From Marinimicrobium sp. C6131 (lineage in GTDB: Bacteria; Pseudomonadota; Gammaproteobacteria; Pseudomonadales; Cellvibrionaceae), in contig NZ_CP110629.1 in NCBI RefSeq assembly GCF_026153455.1, positions 3,286,001 through 3,350,000 on the forward strand: 64,000 nt of DNA. The letters are read 5' to 3'. The position numbers and the translations under genes were made by a program. The notes beneath the pieces are model-generated. The model saw only the letters and a list, made by a program, of their open reading frames with translations, searched no databases and was not told the DNA's origin. This document shows positions 8,971-18,497 of the stretch, piece by piece (position 1 is the first letter of the stretch; each line of letters begins with the position of its first letter).

Positions 8971-9522
8971 ATGAATCGCAGACAGGCATTACACACGATG
9001 ATGGGTGCTTTGGGTCTGGTATCGGCCACCCAGGTGTTCGGTGCGTCCGCGTTTTTGAGTGGCGCATTACCTACGGCCGTTCAACCCGTGCTGGCGGAAC
9101 CGGAGGTGGCACTGCTCAGTGACCTCGGTGAGACCATTCTGCCCACCACCGAGGATTCACCCGGCGCGAGGGCCGCGGGTATCGGCGCCTTTATGCAGGC
9201 GATGGTCAGCGGTTACTACACGCCGGCGGAGCAGCAGGTGTTTCTGCGGGGGCTGGCCGATCTGCAGCAGCGCAGCCAGGCGTTGTTCAATACCGATGCT
9301 CGCTCGCTGACACCGGATCAGCGAGCGCAATTGCTATTGACGCTGGAGCAGGACAGCGACGCCGACTATTACCGGATGATCAAGCAGTTGACCATTTGGG
9401 GCTATTTTGCCTCGGAGGTGGGTGCCAAGCAGGCATTGCGCTTCGCACCCATTCCCGGCCGTCATGAGGGAGACGTGAAAATTGATCCCGGCACCAAGGC
9501 CTGGGCCAACTTACTCTCCTGA
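8971..9522 (+). CDS. Gluconate 2-dehydrogenase subunit 3 family protein (small Tat 'hitch-hiker' subunit)
   Basis: The 183-residue product begins with NRRQALHTMMGALG, a twin-arginine signal. Family proteins of this size accompany GMC catalytic subunits that lack their own signal peptide and carry them through the Tat pathway; the GMC protein upstream indeed has none. The core contains LGETILPTTEDSPGARAAG and the late WGYFASEVG segment typical of the family. Start is preceded by GGGGCGAG. Its 3' end overlaps the convergent esterase by 12 bases. Confidence 0.88.
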   Translation: MNRRQALHTMMGALGLVSATQVFGASAFLSGALPTAVQPVLAEPEVALLSDLGETILPTTEDSPGARAAGIGAFMQAMVSGYYTPAEQQVFLRGLADLQQRSQALFNTDARSLTPDQRAQLLLTLEQDSDADYYRMIKQLTIWGYFASEVGAKQALRFAPIPGRHEGDVKIDPGTKAWANLLS

Positions 9523-10452
9523 GGGTTCGTTCGCCAACGAATGTTCCAGTAACCAGCGGTACAGGTCCTCGCTGCGGTACACCCGGGTCCAGGCGTCATG
9601 ACCCATGTCCTCGTGGTTGGTAAAGCGCACCGAAGGGTGTCCGAGCTTTTCCAGCTCGTTCAGCCCGGGATAAAAATGCTCAATGGTGACGACGGGATCA
9701 CGTCCGGCAGCGAACGCCCACAGGGGAAGCTGATGTTCCGCAATGGGCGCCATCAGGTCGGGATGGCCCCAGCCCACCACCGGGCTGATGGCCGCAAAGC
9801 GTTCCGGGTGACGGCTGGCCATATACCAGGTGCCGAAACCACCGTAGCTCAGGCCACTGAGGTATACCCGTCGCTCATCCACCCGGTAGTTGGCCTCGAT
9901 CCGATCGAGCATCATGATCAGGTCGTCTTCAATACGATCCCAACCGTTGGGGAGGGTGGCGGGAATGTCGTCCATGGAAGCGGGCGCGGGCACGCCATTC
10001 ATGGGTTCGGGCGTCGGGAAATCCGCCGGGCGGGGCGGTACCCCCTCGGCCAACCGCCGGGGTATCTGAGACGGGTCCCGGTTGCGCAGGTAGTCCGCGT
10101 GCTCATCCATCCCGAACATGGGTAGCTGGGGTACGATCATGATAAACGGCAAGCCCCGTTTCTGGATCCACGCTTCGTACAGTGGGCCGTGGGCCAGCAC
10201 ATAGTCCAGCTCGTCCCGGCCATTGCCCCGCTCACCGTTGCCGTGCAGAAACATCAGAACCGGCCACTCTTTCCCGGCATCCGTTTCATACCCTTCGGGT
10301 AAATACACAAAAAACTGCCGCTCGCTGCCATCCAGAGCGCTGGTAAACTCCAGGCGCTTCAGCTGGGGTTCGGAGCGCTCGGATTGGCCGTGGGGTTGAA
10401 GGCTGCAGGCCGCCAGCAGCCAAAAGCAAAAAGACAGAGTTATGAATCGCAT
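9511..10452 (-). CDS. Lipoprotein alpha/beta-hydrolase (prolyl-oligopeptidase/esterase-like)
   Basis: 313 residues with a lipoprotein signal peptide (lipobox LLAAC, Cys about 16). The alpha/beta-hydrolase fold is visible as LMFLHGNGERG (oxyanion-hole strand), the nucleophile elbow GLSYGG (Ser about 208), an Asp-containing WAFAAGRDPVV and a late His in HEDMGHDAW, giving a complete Ser-Asp-His set. Such predicted secreted esterases release acetyl or feruloyl groups from plant polysaccharides, which would suit the pectate lyase neighbourhood, but the substrate is inference. GAGG precedes the start at seven bases. Confidence 0.8.
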   Translation of the reverse strand: MRFITLSFCFWLLAACSLQPHGQSERSEPQLKRLEFTSALDGSERQFFVYLPEGYETDAGKEWPVLMFLHGNGERGNGRDELDYVLAHGPLYEAWIQKRGLPFIMIVPQLPMFGMDEHADYLRNRDPSQIPRRLAEGVPPRPADFPTPEPMNGVPAPASMDDIPATLPNGWDRIEDDLIMMLDRIEANYRVDERRVYLSGLSYGGFGTWYMASRHPERFAAISPVVGWGHPDLMAPIAEHQLPLWAFAAGRDPVVTIEHFYPGLNELEKLGHPSVRFTNHEDMGHDAWTRVYRSEDLYRWLLEHSLANEPSGE

Positions 10453-10585
10453 GGTATGACCTCAATTATGGTTATAACTACTGGCTAACCATAGCAGAAT
10501 AGTCTGATAAATGGCCTGGCAAGTCGCCCAAAGAAACAGGTTGCTTGCTACAATTGGCGCAATATTCAACAAAAATGGCGCCGCC

Positions 10586-11908
10586 ATGTCTCCCAGTCGC
10601 TCGCTGTACTTTTTACTGATCGCCATCGCCATCACCCTGTTGGCCGTGGCCGCTCACCCGCTGATCCCCGAGCGGCAGCATTCACTGGTGCCCCAGGCGG
10701 ACAGCCCCATCATTCTTGCACCCTATGGTGACGCCATGCAGGGCGGGCCAAGTCATTCGGAGTGGGTGGGGCCGGAAGAGGATTACCACTGGCGCTGCCG
10801 GGTCGAGCCCGAGGGCGATTACGTGTTCTGCGGCATCAACCTCCTGTTATCCGAGGACAACCTGCATGGGCTGGATATAACCGATTTCGAGGCTTTTGAA
10901 TTGCAACTGGAGACCCCGGGGCATAATCAGGACGTGCAGTTCTTTATGCGCCACTTTGATGAGCGCTACTCCAACCCGGACGACAACAATAGTTCACAAT
11001 TCAACAAGTTCGACATCAAGGCGGGAGAGTTGGGTGGAACCCTGAGGATCGGTTTTGACGAACTGTCTCTGGCGGACTGGTGGAGTCGTGACCGTGACTT
11101 GCCGCGAGAGTTGCGGCGTCCCGCGTTTCACAATGTTATCGCCGTGGGTATCGGCTATGCCCAGCACCTTGAGCCCGGCAACTACGACGTGATCATCAAG
11201 GAGGCGAGTTTTGTCGGTGAGTGGGTGTCCGCTGCCAACTGGTACCTGAGTATTCTGCTGGTCTGGCTGGTGGGGCTGGGTGCCTGGGGAGTCCATCGGT
11301 TGGTTCTGCTGTCCCGGATCACCCGGCGCCACCGTCGGCAACTGGATGTCCTCTCCAATCGCAATGCGCAGTTGAAAGAGGAAACCGACCGTTACAAGCA
11401 ACTGTCTACCCGTGATCCGCTTACCGGAGCCTACAATCGTTATGGCTTTGAACAGCGCCTGTCACAGATGATTCACCAGAACGAGTATCAGCCCATCTCG
11501 TTGATTCTGCTGGATGTGGACCACTTCAAAACCTTCAATGATACCTACGGCCACGATGCCGGGGACAAGGTCTTGCGCCAGTTGGTGAACCTGCTCGATC
11601 AGCACACCCGCAAGCAGGACGTGCTCTGCCGCTGGGGCGGCGAGGAATTTCTGCTCTTGTGCCCCAATACGGATGCCACGAATGCGGTGATCCTGGCCGA
11701 AAAGATCCGGCATCTGGTCTCCGAAGCCCGCATCGAAATGGATGAAAAGATACGCCTGACCGCCAGTTTCGGTGTCTGTCAGATCCGCGCGGGTGAGCCC
11801 TATATCGATGCCTTTATCCGCACCGATCGGGCGCTCTATCAGGCGAAGGATCAGGGGCGCAACCGGGTGATGTTGTGCCCGGAAGCCATGGGTGCAGAAT
11901 TGGTCTGA
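10586..11908 (+). CDS. Membrane-bound diguanylate cyclase (GGDEF)
   Basis: 440 residues counted from ATG at 10586; an in-frame ATG at 10511 would add 25 residues without signal-like character. There is an N-terminal membrane segment (about residues 5-25), a periplasmic sensory region of about 190 residues with a galactose-binding-like beta pattern, and a second membrane segment (about 222-242). A short coiled linker leads to the GGDEF domain, whose signature is GGEEF (WGGEEFLLLCP), active in this family, preceded by LLDVDHFKTFNDTYGHDAGD. It makes cyclic di-GMP, usually promoting biofilm and attachment. It sits next to the pectinase genes, but no operon link is visible. Confidence 0.88.
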   Translation: MSPSRSLYFLLIAIAITLLAVAAHPLIPERQHSLVPQADSPIILAPYGDAMQGGPSHSEWVGPEEDYHWRCRVEPEGDYVFCGINLLLSEDNLHGLDITDFEAFELQLETPGHNQDVQFFMRHFDERYSNPDDNNSSQFNKFDIKAGELGGTLRIGFDELSLADWWSRDRDLPRELRRPAFHNVIAVGIGYAQHLEPGNYDVIIKEASFVGEWVSAANWYLSILLVWLVGLGAWGVHRLVLLSRITRRHRRQLDVLSNRNAQLKEETDRYKQLSTRDPLTGAYNRYGFEQRLSQMIHQNEYQPISLILLDVDHFKTFNDTYGHDAGDKVLRQLVNLLDQHTRKQDVLCRWGGEEFLLLCPNTDATNAVILAEKIRHLVSEARIEMDEKIRLTASFGVCQIRAGEPYIDAFIRTDRALYQAKDQGRNRVMLCPEAMGAELV

Positions 11909-12223
11909 TCAGCCACCTGGCGTAAACGATTACACAAAAAATCAGGCAGATCCCCCGAGCACTATAACCTGTCCGGCGTAAGCCACATATGCTCGATGAG
12001 TACCGGTTACATTCGGTGACGCCGCCCCCTCATAAACGCTTGACGTTCACCCCTTAGCGTTTCATATTCATCCCATAAGTTCGTATTTCAACACACGTAA
12101 AGCCACTGTAAACCCGTGTCGTTTTGGTGGTATGCTCAAAAAATAGGCGATTGGTGAGAAGGTCGCCGGATACGTATTTTCAATAATTATTAAACGCAGT
12201 AACCGAAGTGAGAGTAATCAACC
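11909..12223. other. Intergenic region upstream of first pectate lyase
   Basis: 315 bases without a convincing gene. It contains the 8-mer palindrome ATACGTAT at 12170-12177, which is also the centre of the operator-like sites at 24517 and 47018. An AT-rich stretch follows just before the pectate lyase start. I cannot assign a -35/-10 pair with confidence. Confidence 0.4.
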
Positions 12224-14203
12224 ATGACTATCAACAAGCTTGCCCTTGTTGCGGCCATCAGTACGCTCCTGGCCGCCTGTGGGGGCTCCGACTCCGACAA
12301 TCCCCCTTCTTCCAGCTCGTCCTCAAGCTCGAGTAGCAGCTCCAGCTCGTCTTCCTCATCCAGTGGACCCAACGAGTATGATGGCGACTGGACCTCCTGC
12401 GAACGCTTGAATACCCCTCAAGGCTTCGCCACCCTGGGCGATGGCGTAACCGGCGGTGCCGATGTGGGTGCGGGTAACCACGAAGTCGGTGTGGTCACTG
12501 GCGCACAATTGCAGAACGTATTGACTGACGAACAGTACGCCGATCTGCCGCTGACGATTTATATTGATGATCTGATCACCTGGGACAATTCCAACGGCGG
12601 CATCAAAGTACGGCGGAGTGATGTGACCATTGTGGGTCGTACTGAAAGCGCAGGCTTTGAAGGTGTGGGCCTGGAACTGAGTCACGGCGCGAGCAATATC
12701 ATCATCCGCAATCTGGAAATGCGCTACGTCCCTCAGGCCAATGGCACCGGCGACCTGATCAATCTGGATGGCCGAGATGGCGCGGTCACCAATGTCTGGA
12801 TTGACCACAACGAGTTGTACAACAGCCGCCAAGCGCCAGAGGAAGCCGGCTGTGGTCTGGATGAAGACTGCAACAAGGATTACTACGACGAGCTGGTCAG
12901 TGGCCGCGGTGCGGTTCAGAACGTGACCATCTCCTACAATTACATGCACGATAGTTGGAAGACGTCGCTCTGGGGTTCGTCCGACAGTCCGGAAGAGGAC
13001 GCCGGTCGCACAATCACGTTCCACCACAACTATTGGCACAACGTGAACTCGCGCTTGCCGCTGTTCCGCTACGGCAACGCCCATGTGTTTAACAACTATT
13101 ACCACAATGTGGATGGTTCGGCGATCAATGCCCGAATGGGTGCGGAGATTCGCGTTGATGGCAATGTATTTGAGAACGTGAGCCATCCCATTACCTCCCA
13201 GTTCAGTGAAGAGCGCGGTTACTGGGATGTGGATGACAATATTTTTGAAAATGTCTCGGCGAGTGGAAGTTGTCCGACAACGGGCAGCGAATGTCGTGGC
13301 GCTCATGAAGAGTCCACCACTGCGTATATTCCGGGCTATGTGTACGACATCATGCCGGCCTCCGACGTTCGGGATTACGTGCTCGACTACGCCGGGTTGG
13401 GTGTGATTGACGAATGCCTTGACCTGCCGGAGCCCGATGGTGGCAATGATGCCCCCGAGTTCAATACCGATCCCCAGGAACCACCGGCCGCCTGGAGCGT
13501 GTTCGATGGTGAACTGGCGCCGGATGCCGATGGTTCCATCGCGCTGGAAGCGGGCGGCAACGCCAGCTTTGAACTGGGTGGCGATACGGATATGGATTAC
13601 TTCGCCGTCAACGGCGATGGAACCATCGATATCGACACCACCAGTGATGTCAATCTGCGCCATCACGCCACGTTGCGCGGTGTCTTGCCGGAAGGGTATC
13701 CCAAGCATCTGACCGTTGTTGCCCGCGTGCAGGGTTACAACGAAGACAGTAGGCTGCTCGAGATTGAAACCGCCTTTGCCGATGAAGGTGAAGCGGGAAG
13801 TCGTTTGAAAACCCTGCTCCGAAATCAGGAGGGCGCGGTGGGTATCCAGTTGGAAGATGCCGATCCGGTCAACGACAACTCACCGGATTATTACGACCAG
13901 TTGGATATGACGGTGTACCACACCTACCAGATCAGCGTGACCATGAACAGTGCAACGCGCGGTAACGTTCGTATTTTCGTGGATGGTAACGACGAGCCGG
14001 TCATCAGCCTGCTGGATGTTCAGATGCGGGCTGCCAGTAGTGCCGGCGACAACTTTGTCCGCATCGGCGATGGCGGTGGTCACCCCTACAAGAGCAAGAT
14101 AGATTGGCTGGTCTGGACCACGGAATCCGATTACCTGCCCAGTGACCTGAAAGGTTCCTTGCCCGAAGGGCTGGGAGACATCACCGGCTACGAAGCCGAA
14201 TAA
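12224..14203 (+). CDS. Secreted pectate lyase, PL1 family, lipoprotein with serine linker and C-terminal LamG-like domain
   Basis: 659 residues. Lipobox LLAAC (Cys 19), then an almost pure serine linker (residues 27-46). The PL1 parallel beta-helix spans about residues 55-400: VWIDHNELYN (vWiDH motif), the calcium-binding Asp-rich DEDCNKDYYDELVSG, the WKTSLWGSSDS segment, and the catalytic-Arg region NSRLPLFRYGNAHVFNNYYHN. Residues about 430-640 form a separate LamG-like beta domain (VFDGELAPDADG to WLVWTTE), probably carbohydrate-binding. PL1 enzymes cleave polygalacturonate by beta-elimination with Ca2+. The next gene encodes a shorter paralogue, and both are likely displayed on the cell surface or released. 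Confidence 0.93.
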   Translation: MTINKLALVAAISTLLAACGGSDSDNPPSSSSSSSSSSSSSSSSSSSGPNEYDGDWTSCERLNTPQGFATLGDGVTGGADVGAGNHEVGVVTGAQLQNVLTDEQYADLPLTIYIDDLITWDNSNGGIKVRRSDVTIVGRTESAGFEGVGLELSHGASNIIIRNLEMRYVPQANGTGDLINLDGRDGAVTNVWIDHNELYNSRQAPEEAGCGLDEDCNKDYYDELVSGRGAVQNVTISYNYMHDSWKTSLWGSSDSPEEDAGRTITFHHNYWHNVNSRLPLFRYGNAHVFNNYYHNVDGSAINARMGAEIRVDGNVFENVSHPITSQFSEERGYWDVDDNIFENVSASGSCPTTGSECRGAHEESTTAYIPGYVYDIMPASDVRDYVLDYAGLGVIDECLDLPEPDGGNDAPEFNTDPQEPPAAWSVFDGELAPDADGSIALEAGGNASFELGGDTDMDYFAVNGDGTIDIDTTSDVNLRHHATLRGVLPEGYPKHLTVVARVQGYNEDSRLLEIETAFADEGEAGSRLKTLLRNQEGAVGIQLEDADPVNDNSPDYYDQLDMTVYHTYQISVTMNSATRGNVRIFVDGNDEPVISLLDVQMRAASSAGDNFVRIGDGGGHPYKSKIDWLVWTTESDYLPSDLKGSLPEGLGDITGYEAE

Positions 14204-14252
14204 CCTGTACTGAACTTGTTTCGGGCATGCCGTTGCCCGAGACCACAACAGG

Positions 14253-14298
14253 AACCCCGCTGTACGAGTGTCTGGCACTGCGACAGCGGGGTTTTTTT
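14253..14298 (+). terminator. Rho-independent terminator between the two pectate lyase genes
   Basis: Stem AACCCCGCTGT / ACAGCGGGGTT with a 16-base loop region followed by seven T. It lies 50 bases after the first lyase stop and 32 bases before the second start, so the two lyases are probably not one simple transcript. Confidence 0.88.
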
Positions 14299-14329
14299 AC
14301 AGCAAAAATAAAATAAAAGTGAGAGAACC

Positions 14330-15514
14330 ATGAAAACAACCCATCCATTACTTTATCTACTGCTGGCACTGACGTTATCCGCCTGCGGCGGCTCGGGCAG
14401 CGACGAAGGCGGCAGCGATCCATCGAACAGCTCCGCATCCTCGAGTAGTGAGGAAAATAATAGCGGAAACAGCGAGAGCAGCATGCAAAGCTCCAGCACC
14501 GTGAGTTCCTCCAGCTCGTCCAGTGCCAGCTCTGATGATGAGCTACCCGATGGAGGACGGTTGTCCTGTGAGCAGGCCAATCAGGTCCAGGGTTTTGCCT
14601 CGCTGGGTGAAGGCACCACGGGCGGTTCTGGAGGCGATGAAGTGACGGTGAGCACCGGCGCCGAGTTGGCGTCGGCGCTGGACAACAAGGGCAGCCAACC
14701 GCTGATTATTTATGTGGACGGCACCATCACGCCGGAGAACTCTCCGGACGACAAATTCAGCATCAAGGATATGAACGATGTGTCGATCATTGGCGTGGGC
14801 AGCAATGCGTTGTTTGATGGTATTGGTATCAAAATCTGGCGAGCGAACAATATTATTGTGCGCAATCTGACCATGCGCTACGTCAGTATCGGTGACAAAG
14901 ACCACATCAGCCTGGAGGGGCCGGCCGGTCATGTCTGGATAGACCACAATACCTTTTACAATGACCTGGATACGGACAAGGACTTTTACGACGAACTGGT
15001 CAGTGGCAAAAAGAACGTGGACAACGTGACGATTTCCTACAACGTTCTACGGGACAGCTGGAAAACCTCGTTGTGGGGCAGCAGCGACTCGGACAGTGCG
15101 CACCGAAGGGTAACCTTCCATGGTAACCATTGGCTCAATGCCAATTCGCGGTTACCTCTGTTCCGGTTTGGTGAAGGCCATATTTTCAACAATCATTATG
15201 AAGGCGTGATCAGTACCGGCATCAACTCGCGAATGGGTGCGACCATCAAGATCGATGGCAATCTCTTTGAAGATTCGAAGAACCCGATCGGTTCCTGGTT
15301 CAGTGACGAGATCGGTTATTGGGATCTGGGTGAGAATCTGTTTGTGAATGTCGAGTGGGTTGCGGCCTCCGGTGGCGATGTGACGGCGGGACCGGATCCG
15401 GAGTCCACCGTCAGTTACGAGCCGCCTTACGGTTACACCCTGGTTCCACTGGAAACGGTGGCGGATCACGTGGCGGTCAATGCCGGTGCAGGAGTCATCA
15501 CCGACTGTCTGTAA
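14330..15514 (+). CDS. Secreted pectate lyase, PL1 family, lipoprotein with serine linker
   Basis: 394 residues. Lipobox LSAC (Cys about 19), then a Ser/Glu/Asn linker to about residue 75. The PL1 helix follows with VWIDHNTFYN, DLDTDKDFYDELVSG (calcium site), WKTSLWGSSDSD and NSRLPLFRFGEGHIFNNHY. It is a paralogue of the preceding gene, sharing the order of all motifs, but lacks the C-terminal LamG-like domain; the two enzymes may attack different forms of pectate. The upstream terminator leaves only 31 bases for a separate promoter, so readthrough or a promoter inside the preceding gene is possible. A Shine-Dalgarno (GTGAGAG) precedes the ATG. Confidence 0.93.
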   Translation: MKTTHPLLYLLLALTLSACGGSGSDEGGSDPSNSSASSSSEENNSGNSESSMQSSSTVSSSSSSSASSDDELPDGGRLSCEQANQVQGFASLGEGTTGGSGGDEVTVSTGAELASALDNKGSQPLIIYVDGTITPENSPDDKFSIKDMNDVSIIGVGSNALFDGIGIKIWRANNIIVRNLTMRYVSIGDKDHISLEGPAGHVWIDHNTFYNDLDTDKDFYDELVSGKKNVDNVTISYNVLRDSWKTSLWGSSDSDSAHRRVTFHGNHWLNANSRLPLFRFGEGHIFNNHYEGVISTGINSRMGATIKIDGNLFEDSKNPIGSWFSDEIGYWDLGENLFVNVEWVAASGGDVTAGPDPESTVSYEPPYGYTLVPLETVADHVAVNAGAGVITDCL

Positions 15515-15533
15515 GGTTATCCGCGCGTCCAGG

Positions 15534-15558
15534 GTTGAGCGGGCCGAGCCCGCTCAAC
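15534..15558. terminator. Palindromic hairpin between convergent pectate lyase and trkH
   Basis: GTTGAGCGGGC-CGA-GCCCGCTCAAC is a perfect 11-pair stem, ending directly at the trkH stop codon. It has no clear T tract, so termination efficiency is uncertain, but its position between convergent genes suits a bidirectional 3'-end structure. Confidence 0.55.
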
Positions 15559-17004
15559 TCATCGACGCCAGAACATGGGGCTGAACAGCACCAGCAGGGT
15601 AAAGACTTCCAGGCGCCCCAGGAGCATGGCAAAGGTCAGAATCCATTTGGCCGGGTCGCTGATCGCGCCGTAGTTGCTGGCCACATCCCCCATACCAGGA
15701 CCCAGGTTGGTAATGCAGGCGCCCACTGCGGAAAAAGCGGTTTCCAGATCCAGGCCGGTCATCAACAGTGCCAGAAACATGACGATGTAAGTCACCACAT
15801 ACATCGCAAAAAATCCCCACACGGCTTCAATGACTCGATCGGGCACGCTGATCTTTCCGACTTTGACCGGAATGACGGCGTTGGGATGAATCAGTCGATT
15901 CACCTCTCGCACGCCCTGTTTGTACAGTAGCAGTACCCGAATCATTTTCATACCGCCTCCGGTAGAGCTGGCGCAACCGCCGAGGAAGGCGAGTATAAAC
16001 AGCATGTAAGGCAGAAAAGATGGCCACAGGTTGAAGTCCGATGCGAACCCCGCGGTGGTCAACGTCGACGCCAGGTTGTAAATTCCAAGCACCAGGCTGT
16101 CGGTGAATGCGAGGGTCTCTGACGCATATAGGTAGGACACCGTAACGATGCTGCCGAACACGATCCAGCCGAAATAAAAGCGGAACTCCGCGTCCTGCAT
16201 GTAGTGCCACAAGCTCTTGTCGCGCCAGGCAATAAAGTGCAGCGCGAAGTTCGCTCCGGCCAGCACCATGAACACCGAACAGATCAACAGGATGGCCGGG
16301 CTGTCGTAGTAGCGTAGGCTCTCGTCGTGGCTGGAGAAACCACCATTGGCCACGGTGGAAAAGCTGTGGCCGAGCGACTCAAACCACGTCATGCCAGCGA
16401 GCTTGTAAGCCAGAAAACAGGTAATGGTAAAGCCCACGTAAATCAGAAACAGTGCCTTGGCGGTTTCGGTAATACGCGGCGTCAGTTTGTTGTCCTTTAC
16501 CGGCCCGGGCGCCTCGGCCCGGTACAGCTGCATACCCCCGATGCCCAACAGCGGCAGAATCGCTACCGCGATCACAATAATCCCGATGCCCCCCAACCAT
16601 TGGAGTTGGTGGCGGTAATACAGAATGGAGGGGGGCAGGGCGTCCAGTCCACTGATGACCGTCGCGCCGGTGGTGGTCAGGCCCGAGAGGGATTCAAAAA
16701 TGGCGTCGGTAACGGACAGGTCCAGCCCCATGGAAAAGTACAGCGGAATGGCCCCGAAGGAACCGAGCACAAACCAGAACAGGGCGGTGATCAAAAAACC
16801 GTCCCGGGTTCTCAGGTCCTGATGCTGTCCGCGCACCGGCAACCAGGTGGCCGCACCGGCACCAAAGGTGATGACAAAGCCGATCAGGAAGGTCAGATAA
16901 TTCTGGTCGTGAAACCAGAGCGAGACGCTGATGGGCACCAACAGCGTCAGGCTGAACAGCATCAGCAGTACGCCCAGAACCCGTGCGATGGTGGCAAATT
17001 GCAT
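15559..17004 (-). CDS. trkH: Trk system potassium uptake protein TrkH
   Basis: 481 residues from ATG at 17004; upstream in-frame codons to 17091 lack signal or homology character. The length matches the family (483 in E. coli). About ten membrane segments with the four pore-loop repeats are visible, for example LTTTGATVISGLDALPPS, STVANGGFSSHDES and TLTTAGFASDF, each carrying the conserved filter Gly. TrkH is the K+-translocating subunit and works with the NAD-binding regulatory subunit TrkA, encoded 13 bases upstream in the same direction. Expression as an operon with trkA is likely. Role: K+ uptake and osmotic adjustment. Confidence 0.96.
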   Translation of the reverse strand: MQFATIARVLGVLLMLFSLTLLVPISVSLWFHDQNYLTFLIGFVITFGAGAATWLPVRGQHQDLRTRDGFLITALFWFVLGSFGAIPLYFSMGLDLSVTDAIFESLSGLTTTGATVISGLDALPPSILYYRHQLQWLGGIGIIVIAVAILPLLGIGGMQLYRAEAPGPVKDNKLTPRITETAKALFLIYVGFTITCFLAYKLAGMTWFESLGHSFSTVANGGFSSHDESLRYYDSPAILLICSVFMVLAGANFALHFIAWRDKSLWHYMQDAEFRFYFGWIVFGSIVTVSYLYASETLAFTDSLVLGIYNLASTLTTAGFASDFNLWPSFLPYMLFILAFLGGCASSTGGGMKMIRVLLLYKQGVREVNRLIHPNAVIPVKVGKISVPDRVIEAVWGFFAMYVVTYIVMFLALLMTGLDLETAFSAVGACITNLGPGMGDVASNYGAISDPAKWILTFAMLLGRLEVFTLLVLFSPMFWRR

Positions 17005-17017
17005 GGCCGTCCCGAAG

Positions 17018-18406
17018 CTAGAAGAAGGTGAAGCCGACCTGGAAGAGCTTTTCCAGGTCGCGAATATGCTGCTTGTGCAGCAGGAACACAATCACGTGAT
17101 CGCCCGGCTCCACCACCAGGTGGTCGTGGGCAATCAATACCTCACTGGTCTCATCGTCTTTTTCCCGCACGATGGCCCCGATGTTGGCACCCTCGGGCAG
17201 ATCGATATCTTCCAGTGCCCGGCCCACCACTTTGGAAGACTGGCTGTCGCCGTGAGCGATCAGTTCAATGGCTTCCGCCGCGCCGCGCCGCAAGGAATGA
17301 ACGTTGACCATGTCGCCCCGGCGCACGTGGGTCAGCAGACTGCCGATGGTGGTGGTCTGGGGCGAGATGGCGATATCGATTTCCCCGCCCTGCACGAGGT
17401 CCACGTAAGCAGGGTTATTGATCAGTGCCATGACCTTACGGGCACCGAGGCGTTTGGCCAGCATCGAGGACATGATGTTGGCTTCATCGTCATTGGTCAG
17501 GGCCAGAAACACATCGGTGTCTTCAATGTTTTCATCGAGCAGCAGGTCCTGATCCGAGGCATTGCCCTGAAGCACGATGCTGCGTTCGAGCTGCTCGGAG
17601 AGCTGTCGGCAGCGCCGCTCATTGTGCTCCACCACGCGAACGCTATAGCGGCCCTCCAGCTTTTTGGCCAGCCGCAAACCGATGTTCCCACCGCCAGCGA
17701 TCATCACGCGCTTGTAGGCGGTTTCCAGCCGGCGCAGTTCGCTCATCACCGCGCGAATATCGTTTTTTCCGGCAATAAAAAAGACTTCGTCATCCGCCTC
17801 AATGACGGTGGAACCGTGAGGTACGATGGCGCGATTGCGCCGATAGATGGCCGCCACCCGGGTATCCACATTGGGCATGTGCTGACGCAGAAAGCGCAAC
17901 TCCTGGCCGACCAGGGGGCCGCCGTGATACGCCTTGACCGCCACCAGCTGGGCCTTGCCGTTGGCAAAGTCAAGCACCTGCAGGGCGCCGGGCTGCTCAA
18001 TCAGACGAAAGATATAATCCGAGACCAGTTGTTCCGGACTGATCAATACGTCGATGGGGATGGCGGTGTCGGTAAACAGCTTGTCGTAAGTCAGGTAGGC
18101 GTTGGAGCGCACCCGGGCAATTTTGGTGGGCGTGCGGAACAGGCTGTGCGCCACCTGGCAGGCGACCATATTGATTTCATCATTACTGGTGACCGCCACC
18201 AGTAGGTCGGCATCTTCGATGCCGGCCTGCACCAGTACGTCCGGGTGAGAGCCTTCACCGGTCACCACACCGATATCAATCCGGTCGCGCAGCTCCCGCA
18301 GACGCACCTCGTTGGTGTCGATCACCGTGATGTCGTTGGCTTCGCTGGCCAAGTGCTCGGCCAGGCTGCCGCCGACTTGTCCGGCGCCAAGAATAATGAT
18401 TTTCAT
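17018..18406 (-). CDS. trkA: Trk system potassium transport NAD-binding protein TrkA
   Basis: 462 residues (458 in E. coli). Two RCK units are visible: Rossmann motifs [14 protein letters not shown] at residue 7 and [13 protein letters not shown] near 238, each followed by a TrkA-C domain. It is a cytoplasmic peripheral protein gating TrkH in response to NAD(H)/ATP. It lies between rsmB and trkH, the standard gammaproteobacterial order rsmB-trkA-trkH. Confidence 0.97.
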   Translation of the reverse strand: MKIIILGAGQVGGSLAEHLASEANDITVIDTNEVRLRELRDRIDIGVVTGEGSHPDVLVQAGIEDADLLVAVTSNDEINMVACQVAHSLFRTPTKIARVRSNAYLTYDKLFTDTAIPIDVLISPEQLVSDYIFRLIEQPGALQVLDFANGKAQLVAVKAYHGGPLVGQELRFLRQHMPNVDTRVAAIYRRNRAIVPHGSTVIEADDEVFFIAGKNDIRAVMSELRRLETAYKRVMIAGGGNIGLRLAKKLEGRYSVRVVEHNERRCRQLSEQLERSIVLQGNASDQDLLLDENIEDTDVFLALTNDDEANIMSSMLAKRLGARKVMALINNPAYVDLVQGGEIDIAISPQTTTIGSLLTHVRRGDMVNVHSLRRGAAEAIELIAHGDSQSSKVVGRALEDIDLPEGANIGAIVREKDDETSEVLIAHDHLVVEPGDHVIVFLLHKQHIRDLEKLFQVGFTFF

Positions 18407-18497
18407 AGGCTAGCTTGAGTCCCCTGACTTCGCGCCTCGTCGTCCGGCGCGATCGCTTCACGCGCTCAGGCAGTGTGACGGAAAGCCGTATTCTGCC

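Noticed and set aside
15355..15930. 191-codon plus-strand frame across the pectate lyase/trkH junction
   Set aside because: Out of frame with the lyase and antisense to trkH; it runs through a hairpin and has no start signal.
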